Both the position numbers and the translations under genes were made by a program. The notes under the pieces were generated by a model. That model had not been told where the DNA came from and did no database searches. It saw only the letters and a program-made list of their open reading frames with translations. A stretch of DNA of 64,000 nucleotides from Flavobacterium sp. CF108. Its GTDB lineage: Bacteria > Bacteroidota > Bacteroidia > Flavobacteriales > Flavobacteriaceae. Of this stretch, positions 47,495 through 56,822 are shown one piece after another. Position 1 is the stretch's first letter; each line of letters begins with the position of its first letter. The stretch spans positions 1 through 64,000 of the forward strand of contig NZ_FQWW01000001.1 in the NCBI RefSeq assembly GCF_900129795.1. Direction: 5' to 3'.

Positions 47495-50026
47495 TTATTG
47501 CTTTAAATCCTGTTTAGGAGCTTCAAGAGGCTGTTTTAGCGAAATAATATTCGACAGTAATCTGTAAGCGCCCGCAACACCTTCCGGCAGTTCTCTAAAA
47601 AAGCTTAGACCGGTGTAAATGTAATATCCTTTTCCATACGGAGCGACTAATAAAGCGCCATTTTTAGCAGATTCACCTTTGTCGTGTGAAGAAATAATAG
47701 GAGTAAAGGCCGGATCATATTCGTCTGGGTAATATAAGCCCTGTTCTTGTGTCCATCCTTCAAAATCTTTTGAAGTGATTTTATTTGGCGTATTTAAAAC
47801 CGGGTGATTTGGTGCAAGGAAAGTAACTTTAGCATTTTCTTCGGTCACACGGTCGTTTGATAATTTTAATGGATATGGTGCAATTTTATCGGTTACTAAT
47901 TTGCCGTATGTATTGTACTGTACAATCATGTTTTTACCGCTTTTTACAAAATTGAATAAGATATTTTGTTTGTTTGCCAAAGCGTTTACGGTGTTATAAG
48001 CACGAATTCCTGTAATAACGGTGCTGAAAGAATCTAGTTTTTCAGGAGTAATTTCTTCTGGTTTTAAAATAGAAACTTTGTAACCCATTTGGGTTAAACT
48101 TTCTGGAACTTCGTCGCCTGCACCCATAATATAAGCGATAGCATCGCCAGAAGTTTTTAAATCAATTCTAATACATTTTGATTCAGCCGGTTTTAAAACC
48201 ATTTGTTTTGTAATATGATTAAAATCTATAATAGTTTCGTCTCTGTCAAAACGTTTGTTGTCAACAACAGCAATGCTTTTTGCTACAACTTCTTCTGGAT
48301 TTACAGGCGGTGTAACTTCAAAGTAAAAGATTTGCTCTGTTCCTTTTTTATCTAAAGTAAACGCAATTTGTTTTGGAGAAACATTCCAGCTTTTTGGTAA
48401 ATCCAGCTGCAGGTTTCCTTTTACATCATCTTTTCCGGCACGAACTTTTACTGGAACCATTTTGCTTTTGGTATCTCTAAAAATCAAAACTTTTTCAAGG
48501 ATAGAAGTAGTAACTTCTGGAACTATATCCAGGAAATTATACATTTCGCCTTTTACGCCATCATTGTATTTGTAAACAACGGTGCGTTCAAACGGAATTT
48601 CGACATTGTTGATTTTAATATTAAAAATCACTTTTACTTCTCTAATAATATCAGGAATACCTATATTTTGCTGATTAGAAACGGTGTACATTCCAACCGT
48701 CGCTTTTTCTTTTAACCAATATGGCTGTGTATATTCGATATTATTTGGAAGCTGTATTTGAAGATTGATTTTTTGATCGTTATTATCTTTTAAAATGCTG
48801 TTTTGAGCTGTTGTTTTATTGTCTGGCAATGTTGTAACGCTTGTCAATTGCATTTCAACAGCACATCTGTTAATAGCTTCTAAGCTCAAACGAATACTGC
48901 TTCCCGGAGTTGCTTCTTGTTCGTTCGAAACTGCTTCAAGATATAAACCGGAACATGAAGCAATGATATTTTTTATAGCAGCCGATTTTAAATTTTTCCA
49001 ATGTGTATCGTCTAAAGCCTGAATCATGATGTAAGCCTTAACTAAATCCGGAATACTTGCCGATGGATTACTGAAATTGTATTTATCAATAATTGAAGCC
49101 ACTAAATCCCCAACAGGTTTTCCATTTTTAACACGGTTCCAGCTTGTGTCGATTCCGTCAAATAAATTGTCGCGGTCTTTTGGAGTTTCTCCATTAATAA
49201 GTTCAAGATATTCCGTTTCTAAACCACGAACTCCAGTACTTCCAAAACCTTGTGACTGGTGGCGGCTTCGGCTTAAAGCAGCAATTTCCTGATTCGATTT
49301 TCCAATTCCGGTATAATATACACCCGTTTCTAACTTCGTAAATTTAGATTTATTAGCGGCATCAAATTTTTCCTGACTTCCGTAAAACCACCATGAAGGA
49401 TTAAAAAATTGACGTTTTACCTGCCAAGGCGAAACAAATTTTAATTGCTCCGGATAAACTTTTGGATCGTTTGTTAATTTAAAACTTTCCACACTCAACA
49501 TGGCAGATGATGTGTGATGACCATGTGTAGTTCCTGGTGAGCGGTGATCAAAACGGTTAATGATGATATCCGGCTGAAAATTTCTAATCGTCCACACCAC
49601 ATCTGCAAGTACTTTATCTTTATCCCAAATTTCCAGGGTTTCGTTTGGGTTTTTAGAGAAACCAAAATCATTTGCTCTTGAAAAAAATTGTTCTCCGCCG
49701 TCTATTTTTCTGGCTTCAATTAATTCCTGAGTTCTAATTACACCAAGTAATTCACGCAATTGCGGGCCTATTAAATTTTGACCGCCGTCGCCGCGCGTTA
49801 ATGATAAATAACCGGTTCTCGCATTCATTTCATTTGCTAAATACGAAATCATTCGGGTATTTTCGTCATCAGGATGTGCAGCAACATACAATACAGAACC
49901 TAAAAAGTTTAGCTTTTTAATTTGATTGTAAATTTCGACTGCGTTAGGCTTTTGCGGCTGTTGTGCAAATAAGGTTTGAAAACTTATAAAAAATAAAAGA
50001 AGTATTTGAACTTGTATTTTTCGCAT
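47495..50026 (-). CDS. PIG-L/LmbE-type deacetylase with large C-terminal region
   Basis: This 843-residue protein from the ATG at 50026 has a signal peptide ending at LFAQ (~22). The LmbE zinc motif AHPDDE is at 50-55, and the partner His lies in HGHHTSS. The remaining ~550 residues comprise beta-sandwich domains, a Rossmann/GATase-like part near the end (VITGIRAYNTVNALANKQ) and GKGYYIYTGLSFFRELPEGVAGAYRL. PIG-L enzymes remove N-acetyl groups from sugars. This large exported form is found in Bacteroidota. It heads the operon with the small peptide and the SSS symporter. Confidence 0.9.
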   Translation of the reverse strand: MRKIQVQILLLFFISFQTLFAQQPQKPNAVEIYNQIKKLNFLGSVLYVAAHPDDENTRMISYLANEMNARTGYLSLTRGDGGQNLIGPQLRELLGVIRTQELIEARKIDGGEQFFSRANDFGFSKNPNETLEIWDKDKVLADVVWTIRNFQPDIIINRFDHRSPGTTHGHHTSSAMLSVESFKLTNDPKVYPEQLKFVSPWQVKRQFFNPSWWFYGSQEKFDAANKSKFTKLETGVYYTGIGKSNQEIAALSRSRHQSQGFGSTGVRGLETEYLELINGETPKDRDNLFDGIDTSWNRVKNGKPVGDLVASIIDKYNFSNPSASIPDLVKAYIMIQALDDTHWKNLKSAAIKNIIASCSGLYLEAVSNEQEATPGSSIRLSLEAINRCAVEMQLTSVTTLPDNKTTAQNSILKDNNDQKINLQIQLPNNIEYTQPYWLKEKATVGMYTVSNQQNIGIPDIIREVKVIFNIKINNVEIPFERTVVYKYNDGVKGEMYNFLDIVPEVTTSILEKVLIFRDTKSKMVPVKVRAGKDDVKGNLQLDLPKSWNVSPKQIAFTLDKKGTEQIFYFEVTPPVNPEEVVAKSIAVVDNKRFDRDETIIDFNHITKQMVLKPAESKCIRIDLKTSGDAIAYIMGAGDEVPESLTQMGYKVSILKPEEITPEKLDSFSTVITGIRAYNTVNALANKQNILFNFVKSGKNMIVQYNTYGKLVTDKIAPYPLKLSNDRVTEENAKVTFLAPNHPVLNTPNKITSKDFEGWTQEQGLYYPDEYDPAFTPIISSHDKGESAKNGALLVAPYGKGYYIYTGLSFFRELPEGVAGAYRLLSNIISLKQPLEAPKQDLKQ

Positions 50027-50143
50027 GGTGTAGTTAAATGGTTTTGAAATGTGTCCCAAAAATACTAATTAAATCTTGGAACAAAATTTAAATGAAATGT
50101 TAATGCTGATTTTTGAGGACTATTTAGCTGATTTTTAAAATAG

Positions 50144-50175
50144 AAAAAGAGCGTATTAAAACTTAATACGCTCTT
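50144..50175 (-). terminator. Terminator after the His-rich protein gene
   Basis: AAGAGCGTATTAA / TTAATACGCTCTT with a 3-nt loop. On the minus strand it is followed by TTTTTCTA. It lies 14 bases after the stop codon at 50189. Confidence 0.88.
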
Positions 50176-50188
50176 AAATATTTAGATG

Positions 50189-50716
50189 TTATCTTCTTCC
50201 GTGGCCATGACCGTGATCATCATCGTCATGATCATGTCTATCATGCTTTCCGTGGTGTTTGTCATGTTTATCGTGCTTATCATAGTGTCTGTGATCTCTG
50301 TGATCATAACGACGTTCGTTGTAACCATAAGCCGGTCTTGCTCTGTAAGGTCTTTGCGGAGCGCCGTGGTATCCTTTATAATATTTCACTCTATGACGAT
50401 CGAAGTAAGTATAAGGAGTTCTTCCGTGATAATCTGTTAAAACAACTTTATAGCCTCCGTATAAATCATAATTTCTGTATTGTCTTGGTAAATAAGTTGC
50501 TCTAACCCATCTTCCTCCTCCAAAATAGATAAATTGTGATGCACGTACATCATAATAAGCTTCAATATCTGGAAGATAGTAATATTCCATTTCAGCATAT
50601 CCGGCTGGTCCCCAAGCAGGAGGTGTCCCTATATTAACGTTAACTGATACCTGAGCTTGTGTGGCATTTGCAACCAAAAGAAATAATCCGGCGATTGCTA
50701 TTTTAATTGTTTTCAT
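50189..50716 (-). CDS. Exported protein with His/Asp-rich C-terminus
   Basis: This is a 175-residue protein with a signal peptide ending at TQAQ (~22). The middle is rich in Tyr and Arg, with the repeated pattern EYYYLPDIEAYYDVRASQFIY and FGGGRWVRATYLPRQYRNYD. From about residue 135 the sequence is dominated by His, Asp, Lys and Arg (HYDKHDKHDKHHGKHDRH, then DDDDHGHGHG). That tail should bind divalent metals. Similar proteins occur in Bacteroidota without known role. The minus strand upstream has a -7 box (50776-50769). Confidence 0.82.
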   Translation of the reverse strand: MKTIKIAIAGLFLLVANATQAQVSVNVNIGTPPAWGPAGYAEMEYYYLPDIEAYYDVRASQFIYFGGGRWVRATYLPRQYRNYDLYGGYKVVLTDYHGRTPYTYFDRHRVKYYKGYHGAPQRPYRARPAYGYNERRYDHRDHRHYDKHDKHDKHHGKHDRHDHDDDDHGHGHGRR

Positions 50717-50768
50717 TTTTTCTAAAGTTTAATGTTAATCTTTGTTTAAGGATTTTCATATATCGTGC

Positions 50769-50776
50769 CAAAAATA
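50769..50776 (-). promoter_or_regulatory. Bacteroidota -7 box upstream of the His-rich protein gene
   Basis: On the minus strand the bases read TATTTTTG, matching TAnnTTTG, 52 bases before the start codon. No -33 TTG at the proper spacing was found. Confidence 0.42.
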
Positions 50777-50911
50777 AAATGCAATTGTATTTCATCGGAT
50801 AAATTATGTTTTTTAACGATTAAATTAAGGTTAAATATTCTGTAAAATATTGATTTTTAAAGCGTTTTGCGAAATGTAAATTTTCTAAAAAAAAATCTAA
50901 ATATTTTTTGA

Positions 50912-52741
50912 TTATCGATAATCAACAACTCTTGGTTTTGCAAGCTCAAAACTCTGCAAACCATAATCTGTAGTTTCAAATGTATTGGTTTTGAAAACAT
51001 TATCACCCTGAAAAGGAATACTTGGGTAATATGACAGTGACAGTTGAAAATTACTAAAAACCAAATAGTCATTGCTTATCAATAAGCCCAAAGTAATTTT
51101 TGAATACGGTTTGCTGTCGAACATGGCATTTTTTGGACTTCCTAAAAACGCTATAGTGTAATTAAAAAACGGATTTAAACGAAATCCCCAAAGCGCATAT
51201 GGAGAATACGTTTGTGTCTGCAAGGATAAAACCGTTTTACTGGTTCCATATAAGGCACTGTTAAATCCTGCGAGACCATTTCGTTCATTTATATTGAGTT
51301 CGTCTCCAATTATTTCCTCCCGATTAGCGCCAATAACAACTCTAGGGTTTACGAATTGTCGTAATTTCCAGTTTCCGAGATTAAAGAGTTTTGTAAAATA
51401 ATTTGATTCAAATAAATAAGCAGTTTGATACGTTTTGGATTGATGAAAATAGGTTCCGGCTTCAAAATTCATACTCAAAAAACCTAATCGGTAATAATTA
51501 CCAAAAGAAAACTGTGCACCGGCATAAGGCCTCCAAAAGGTGTTTTTATATTGATATCCAAATGTAATTCCGTAAATACGGCCAATTGGGACGTCTTCTG
51601 TCTGGCCATTTCTAAAAATATAATTGTCTTTTATAAATTTTCGCATGTTTAATCCAACGCCCATTAAAAGCAGTTTTTCATCCGAATAAAAATTTGTTGG
51701 ATCATATAAGGAGTCAGGAGATTCGCTGTAATCCACATTTAAAAAACGCGCCGATGTAATTAAATTGGTAATTGCTTCATTGTCATCTTCATAAACTTTT
51801 GTGGCTTTACCGGCCCAAAAATCCTGAAAATTATTTTTAAATGTTTGAAATGCATAACTCATATCTGGAGCCTGCAAACTATCTTTTCTAAAATTTTGTC
51901 CAACAAAAACACCGCCTGCCCATTTGGTTAAAGGCGAATAGAAATCTCTTTCAATATCAATACTTTTAGTATAATTATTGTCTAGATCCATATTGTAATG
52001 CAGCGTAGTTCCTATATAGGTGTTCTTTATATTTGGAACGGTATAAGTCACATCATTACCATTTGCACCATCATTAAACCGATTGGTGTAGCGATATTCA
52101 AGCTGCTGCCCGGTACCAAAAAAATCTTTCTCTTTAAATCCTACACCAACTTTGCTGCTCGAAATTGAAAATCTCGGAATTGTACTCCAGGAATCTAAAA
52201 CCCTAATGGTAACATCAACAGAATCTGATTCCGGACTGGCTAATTGATTAGTAATCCTTACTGCGGTAACATATTTTTGAGAACGAATTAAACGTTCGGA
52301 TTCCCGTACTTTATAAGCATCATAAGGGGTGTTTTTTTTAAATAGGAGAAGATTGTAAATCGCTATTTTTTTTGTTTTTAAATGCAGTTTGTTTCCGGTT
52401 CGTTCTCCCCAATTTCTTGGTTTAACGGTAGAATCTACAATAGAATGTCCAAATGGGTCAAGTGTTACAATATTGATTTTTCGAATAATTTTGCCATCAA
52501 AGTTCAACGTATCAATTGGCTCGATAATCTCTCTTTTTTTAACTTTTTTTGTTCTAAACAGAAGTTTATGTAAGGTTTGGGTGAATTTATTTTTCTTAGA
52601 ATAGTTTTTTATTTTAGTATAAATCTCTGTACTGTCCTTTTTGGGAGGATTCTCTTTTTTGGTTTTATCTGTCTGTGCACAAATGCTTTGAAAACAAAAG
52701 CATAAGAAAATAAAAATAACTATTTTTTTACTTGATAACAT
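50912..52741 (-). CDS. BamA/TamA-like outer-membrane protein
   Basis: This 609-residue protein has a signal peptide (1-22, ending ICAQ). Residues ~85-190 contain one or two POTRA-like units (GKIIRKINIVTLDPFGHSI; NTPYDAYKVRESERLIRSQKY). A beta-barrel of alternating strands follows, with many aromatic residues. The barrel would form the outer-membrane part. It is much shorter than BamA (~850 residues, five POTRAs), so it is not the main assembly factor. A role in insertion or transport of particular substrates is possible. The first strands after POTRA (VGVGFKEKDFFGTGQQLEY) resemble other Omp85 members. Confidence 0.8.
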   Translation of the reverse strand: MLSSKKIVIFIFLCFCFQSICAQTDKTKKENPPKKDSTEIYTKIKNYSKKNKFTQTLHKLLFRTKKVKKREIIEPIDTLNFDGKIIRKINIVTLDPFGHSIVDSTVKPRNWGERTGNKLHLKTKKIAIYNLLLFKKNTPYDAYKVRESERLIRSQKYVTAVRITNQLASPESDSVDVTIRVLDSWSTIPRFSISSSKVGVGFKEKDFFGTGQQLEYRYTNRFNDGANGNDVTYTVPNIKNTYIGTTLHYNMDLDNNYTKSIDIERDFYSPLTKWAGGVFVGQNFRKDSLQAPDMSYAFQTFKNNFQDFWAGKATKVYEDDNEAITNLITSARFLNVDYSESPDSLYDPTNFYSDEKLLLMGVGLNMRKFIKDNYIFRNGQTEDVPIGRIYGITFGYQYKNTFWRPYAGAQFSFGNYYRLGFLSMNFEAGTYFHQSKTYQTAYLFESNYFTKLFNLGNWKLRQFVNPRVVIGANREEIIGDELNINERNGLAGFNSALYGTSKTVLSLQTQTYSPYALWGFRLNPFFNYTIAFLGSPKNAMFDSKPYSKITLGLLISNDYLVFSNFQLSLSYYPSIPFQGDNVFKTNTFETTDYGLQSFELAKPRVVDYR

Positions 52742-52829
52742 TCAGATGGATTTAAACTTACTTTAAAGGCTTATTATTTTATGAATTTAAGATAAATAAC
52801 ACAATTATTTTTAAAATCAACAGATTATT

Positions 52830-53930
52830 TTACTCTTCTGTTTTTACTCTGCGAACTCTCCATGCAAATTTTCTCGGAATATGATTTCCCATTAAATAGC
52901 CCCAAGGTTCCAGCGATTCTATTCTGTCAAATATAATTTTCAAAATGGCTAAAAGCGGAATTGCTAAAAACATTCCCGAAATTCCGGCCGCCGCACCGCC
53001 CACAATAATGCCCATAATGGAAACAAAAGCGTTTATTTCTACTTTTGAATTAATAATCAAAGGCACAAGTAGGTTATTATCAATTAACTGGACAATTACG
53101 TTGACAATTAAAATCCCTACAATTACTGACGTTTCTCCAGATCCTGTTAACGAAGCCAAAACGGTAATAATACCTGCAACTAAAATTCCTATGTAAGGAA
53201 CCAGATTTAAAATTCCGGTTATCAATCCTAATAAAATAAAATACTTAATGCCAATAATCCAAAGTCCTAAACTCGTTAAAACAGAAACTATAATCATTTC
53301 GAGTATCAAACTCACGATATAATTGTTTATCGAAACTTTGATTTGTGACAAAATATCTTTTAAAACAGCATGATTTTCTTTGCTGATTAATTTAGCCAAA
53401 AACAACTTGAAATGTTCTTTATATATCAGAAACAAAAACGTATAAATTACAATAATAGTACTGTCTAAAAGCAGATCGCTTATTGATATTATGGCTGATC
53501 CTAAAGTTGCATTTCCGTTTTTTACAGAATCTTTCGTAACAGTATCGAGGTATTTTTTTTGTTCACCAATACTTACCTGGAAATTTTCTCTGATAAACTT
53601 ATGAATCTCAATTAAAAAGGAGTTGGCATTTTTCTTAATAGTTTCAAAATCACTTGCCATATTGGTAACCTGATAGGAAATAAAAATAAGAATCCCGCCA
53701 ATAAATGCCAGAAAAATTAAAAGGCAGACTATTGCCGCAAAATGTCTGGGAAACTTAAATTTTGTATTTAAAAAGGTAAAAATGGGCAATAGTAAAACCG
53801 CAAACAAAAATGCTAACAAAACCGGAGTAAGTATATCTTTGGTAATGCAAAAAATATAAGCAAATGAAATCAAGCTTACTAAGATACACGCAAGTTTTGC
53901 ATAAAACGGCAATTTTATGGGATGAATCAT
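52830..53930 (-). CDS. AI-2E family (PerM-like) membrane protein
   Basis: This 366-residue protein has about eight membrane segments. The C-terminal family signature is present: GLITGILNLVPYIGILVAGIITVL, then LIDNNLLVPLIINSKVEINAFVSIMGIIVGGAAAGISGMFLAIPLLAILKIIFDR. Members transport different solutes (Na+, autoinducer-2, others), so no substrate is assigned. The gene is 113 bases after the mscS-like gene; whether it belongs to that operon is unclear. Confidence 0.9.
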   Translation of the reverse strand: MIHPIKLPFYAKLACILVSLISFAYIFCITKDILTPVLLAFLFAVLLLPIFTFLNTKFKFPRHFAAIVCLLIFLAFIGGILIFISYQVTNMASDFETIKKNANSFLIEIHKFIRENFQVSIGEQKKYLDTVTKDSVKNGNATLGSAIISISDLLLDSTIIVIYTFLFLIYKEHFKLFLAKLISKENHAVLKDILSQIKVSINNYIVSLILEMIIVSVLTSLGLWIIGIKYFILLGLITGILNLVPYIGILVAGIITVLASLTGSGETSVIVGILIVNVIVQLIDNNLLVPLIINSKVEINAFVSIMGIIVGGAAAGISGMFLAIPLLAILKIIFDRIESLEPWGYLMGNHIPRKFAWRVRRVKTEE

Positions 53931-54043
53931 TTTGAATGAAATTTTTAGATAATGTATAATTTTGGTTAAGCAAATATTATAATTTCTTTAAATTATAGCG
54001 TTTTAGCTTTTTAGTTATACGTTATAAAATTCCCATTCAAAAA

Positions 54044-54574
54044 TTAATCAAAAAATTCTTTTTCTTCGTAGTGTGCCGGCATGATCGAAATTCCCTTTTG
54101 TAAAAGCAGGTTATTAGGGAAAATAATTTTTTCGCCTTCTTTAGTTCTCAGGCTGATATGAAAGGTGTTAATGTCTTCAATTTCAGCTTCAATAGGAAAA
54201 TCTTTATCGTGAATTTTTATGGTATCGCCAATTCTAAAAGGAAATGAAAAGAACAAAATCATTCCCGAAGTAATATTGCTTAAAATCGACCATTGTGCAA
54301 ACATAGCAACGCCAATAACGGTTGTAATGGATGAAACGGTTAAAAAAATATCTTCAGTATTAACTCCCCAAATCACAATTAAACTAAGTGCTACCAAAAT
54401 ATTCATAAGAATATGAATGTATTTGATAACCAAATTAGTTCGGTGTTCTAATAACTGACTTGAAGAGGCGTAGCGTCGGATTAATTTGGCAACAATCATT
54501 CTTAAAGCGATTAAAGCAATAATAAGAATAAAGGTTGCAAATAATTCCTGAGTATATTCTTTAAAAGAAAACAT
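54044..54574 (-). CDS. Short MscS-family mechanosensitive channel
   Basis: This is a 176-residue protein with three hydrophobic helices (about 10-30, 50-68, 75-110). The MscS pore and beta-domain region is SITTVIGVAMFAQWSILSNITSGMILFFSFPFRIGDTIKI, with IEDINTFHISLRTKEGEKIIFPNNLLL after it. The C-terminal alpha/beta domain of E. coli MscS (286 residues) is missing. Bacteroidota often have this short form. It lies 10 bases after maf and ends a run of minus-strand genes. Confidence 0.87.
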   Translation of the reverse strand: MFSFKEYTQELFATFILIIALIALRMIVAKLIRRYASSSQLLEHRTNLVIKYIHILMNILVALSLIVIWGVNTEDIFLTVSSITTVIGVAMFAQWSILSNITSGMILFFSFPFRIGDTIKIHDKDFPIEAEIEDINTFHISLRTKEGEKIIFPNNLLLQKGISIMPAHYEEKEFFD

Positions 54575-54584
54575 AAATAAATTT

Positions 54585-55169
54585 TTACACTAAAGTACTC
54601 AAATATTCGTAAACTTTAGCTGTTGGAAGTCCCATAACATTGGTATAAGAGCCTTCTACTTTTGTAACTGCCATAAAACCAAACCATTCCTGAATGCCGT
54701 AAGCTCCGGCTTTATCATAAGGTTTGTAATTTTCGATATAATATAAAATCGCTTCATCAGATAAATCTTTGAAAGTAACTTTTGTAATATCGTGTAAAAG
54801 GGTAGAAGCGGTATTGGTTTGAAAACAAACAGACGTAATAACTTCGTGTGTTGTACCAGACATTGATTTGATCATTTCAAAAGCATCTTCGGCACTTTTT
54901 GGTTTTCCTAAAGCTTTATTTTGATGCCATACAATGGTGTCGCTTGTTACTAATACTTCGTTTTCTTTTAATTCATCTTTAAATGCATCAGCTTTTAACT
55001 GTGCCAGAAAATCAGTTATTTCAACTGCTTTTAATTCTGGGGGATAAATTTCTTCCACATCTTTTAAGCGAATTTCACAATCAAGATCTAAATCCTTAAA
55101 AAACTGCTGTCTGCGCGGCGATCCCGAAGCCAGAATGATTTTATATTTTTTGAGTTTTTCTTTAAGCAT
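54585..55169 (-). CDS. maf: Maf-family nucleoside triphosphate pyrophosphatase
   Basis: This 194-residue house-cleaning enzyme hydrolyses non-canonical or surplus nucleotides (dTTP/UTP-type by family). The N-terminal signature LASGSPRRQQF and the catalytic region VTSDTIVWHQNKALGKPKSAEDAFEMI are complete. The end YTNVMGLPTAKVYEYL is typical. Its start overlaps the end of the UbiA gene upstream by 8 bases, and the mscS-like gene follows by 10 bases. Confidence 0.94.
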   Translation of the reverse strand: MLKEKLKKYKIILASGSPRRQQFFKDLDLDCEIRLKDVEEIYPPELKAVEITDFLAQLKADAFKDELKENEVLVTSDTIVWHQNKALGKPKSAEDAFEMIKSMSGTTHEVITSVCFQTNTASTLLHDITKVTFKDLSDEAILYYIENYKPYDKAGAYGIQEWFGFMAVTKVEGSYTNVMGLPTAKVYEYLSTLV

Positions 55170-56097
55170 AGTTTTGAAGGTATTGATGATTTAAGCTGAT
55201 TATTAAGATTGACAAAATCCCGAAGAATAAAATTAATTTTAAAACAGTGCTTAAATGGTGAAAATCATTTTTTGTCTTGGCACTGAATATTTTTACAATA
55301 AAATATAATAAAGGTGCTAAAACAAAAGCAAACGCATAAAACGTAACGATCAAAAGATTATTTTCAAAGAAATACTTATTGACATAAAGCAGGCATAAAA
55401 TAAACGGGATTATAGCAAATCCTAATGCAATTTTTGCAGCACGATTTTTTCCAATAGCAATTGGTAAAGTATTCATTCCTTGATTATAATCGCCATCCAT
55501 ATCTTCAATATCTTTAACTATTTCACGAACAAAATTGATCATAAAAGCAAAAAGTGCATAATCTGTCAAAATAGAAAAGAAACTCGCCATTTGTGCTTTA
55601 TTTTCTAAAGTCGTAGCCGGAAAAAGATCAAAAACACCAATTATCAAAACGCTTATAGCAAGTAAAGCCGCCACTACAAAATTCCCTAAAATCATAATTG
55701 ATTTTAAAGTTGTGGCATAAAAATAAAGCAGTGAAGCGATTAGAATAAAAAGAGAGGCAAATGTTGGTCTTAAAATAATGTTTGCCAAAATAAAACCAAC
55801 AGCAACTCCGGTAACATTAAGTCCGATATAAATATTAAATGCCGCCGTTTCAGAAATTCCTTTGCCAATTACAACATCCTGAGGTTTATTAATAGTGTCT
55901 GTTGCAACATCATAAATGTTATTAATAACATAACCCGCTGCAGCCAATAAAACGGTACTTAAAACTAAAAGTCCGTATTGCCAGTCTGCTAAAGCCAGCG
56001 GAATGTCCTGCTGTTTTAAAAAAGCATAACGAAATAAAACCTGCATAAAAGCAAGCATAAGTAGATTTTTATATCGAATTAGTTTTAGGTATTTCAT
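55162..56097 (-). CDS. UbiA-family prenyltransferase (geranylgeranylglycerol-phosphate type)
   Basis: This 311-residue membrane enzyme has about eight or nine helices and two Asp-rich prenyl diphosphate sites: NNIYDVATDTINKP (first) and DIEDMDGDYNQGMNTLP (second). This group in Flavobacteria is usually annotated as geranylgeranylglycerol-phosphate geranylgeranyltransferase. Whether it makes such a lipid in bacteria is not shown, and a quinone or other prenylated product is also possible. It overlaps maf by 8 bases. Confidence 0.88.
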   Translation of the reverse strand: MKYLKLIRYKNLLMLAFMQVLFRYAFLKQQDIPLALADWQYGLLVLSTVLLAAAGYVINNIYDVATDTINKPQDVVIGKGISETAAFNIYIGLNVTGVAVGFILANIILRPTFASLFILIASLLYFYATTLKSIMILGNFVVAALLAISVLIIGVFDLFPATTLENKAQMASFFSILTDYALFAFMINFVREIVKDIEDMDGDYNQGMNTLPIAIGKNRAAKIALGFAIIPFILCLLYVNKYFFENNLLIVTFYAFAFVLAPLLYFIVKIFSAKTKNDFHHLSTVLKLILFFGILSILIISLNHQYLQNYA

Positions 56098-56294
56098 TTC
56101 TTGAGGTTCTAAGTTGCTGAGATGCTAAGGTTCTAAATTTTTTTTAAAGGTTCAAAGAGGCTGAGGGACAAAGGTTCAGAGGCTTTTTCTTTTGAAATCT
56201 TTGTCAAAGTTTTAAACTTTGACAAAGATAGTGTTAGTAATTTCTGAAGATTTAGAAAATAATCTAAAATCTAAAATCACAAATCTAAAATTAA
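56098..56294. repeat. Repeat-rich spacer between kdsC and the UbiA gene
   Basis: These 197 bases hold degenerate words (GGTTCTAAGTTGCTGAG, GCTAAGGTTCTAAA, AAAGGTTCAAAGAGGC) and a palindrome CTTTGTCAAAG / CTTTGACAAAG at 56199-56227. That is the same half-element seen at 24177-24205 and 25566-25594. The end, next to kdsC, has repeated TAAAATCTAAAAT. No gene is visible. Confidence 0.65.
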
Positions 56295-56822
56295 TTAATC
56301 GTGCTGCCCATTAAAATGTTCCATCCATTTTCCCTGTACTTTCATTACTTGTTCGATAACGTCGCGTGCAGCGCCTTTTCCGCCTTTTACGTGTGAAATG
56401 TAACGACAGATATTTTTGATTTCCGGGACTGCGTCTTGTGGGCACGCCGGCAAACTTACTAATTTCATTACGTGATAATCCGGAATATCGTCGCCCATAT
56501 ATAAAACCTGTTCTGGTTTAATATTGTAAGTTTCAGTATATTCTTTAAATGTTTTTACTTTATCAGGAGTTCCTAAATGGATGTCTTTGATTCCTAAATT
56601 ACGAAGTCTTACGCGAACACCTTCGTTGCTTCCGCCAGAAATAATGCAGACATGGTAACCGCTTTCTACAGCTGCTTTCATGGCATAACCGTCACGAATA
56701 TTCATCGTACGAAGAATTTCTCCTTCTGTGGTTACAAAAACTGAACTGTCTGTAAGTACGCCATCAACATCAAAAATAAATGTTGTAATGTCGTTCATCA
56801 TTTCTTTATAACTTTTTGCCAT
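56295..56822 (-). CDS. kdsC: KdsC-type HAD phosphatase
   Basis: This 175-residue enzyme should dephosphorylate KDO-8-phosphate in lipopolysaccharide core synthesis. HAD motif I is FDVDGVLTDS. The motif II region is CIISGGSNEGVRVRL, and MGDDIPDYHVMKLVSLPACPQDAVPEI (motif IV) is characteristic of the compact C0-type KdsC family. Its 5' end overlaps the DUF2520 gene by 17 bases, so the two are coupled. Confidence 0.9.
   Translation of the reverse strand: MAKSYKEMMNDITTFIFDVDGVLTDSSVFVTTEGEILRTMNIRDGYAMKAAVESGYHVCIISGGSNEGVRVRLRNLGIKDIHLGTPDKVKTFKEYTETYNIKPEQVLYMGDDIPDYHVMKLVSLPACPQDAVPEIKNICRYISHVKGGKGAARDVIEQVMKVQGKWMEHFNGQHD

Noticed and set aside
50186..50440. Val/Ile-rich plus-strand frame opposite the His-rich tail
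   Set aside because: It is the antisense of His/Asp codons, which read as Val/Ile/Met; no start context or conservation signal.
50912..52741. Calling this gene bamA
   Set aside because: It is about 240 residues shorter than BamA and has room for only one or two POTRA units.
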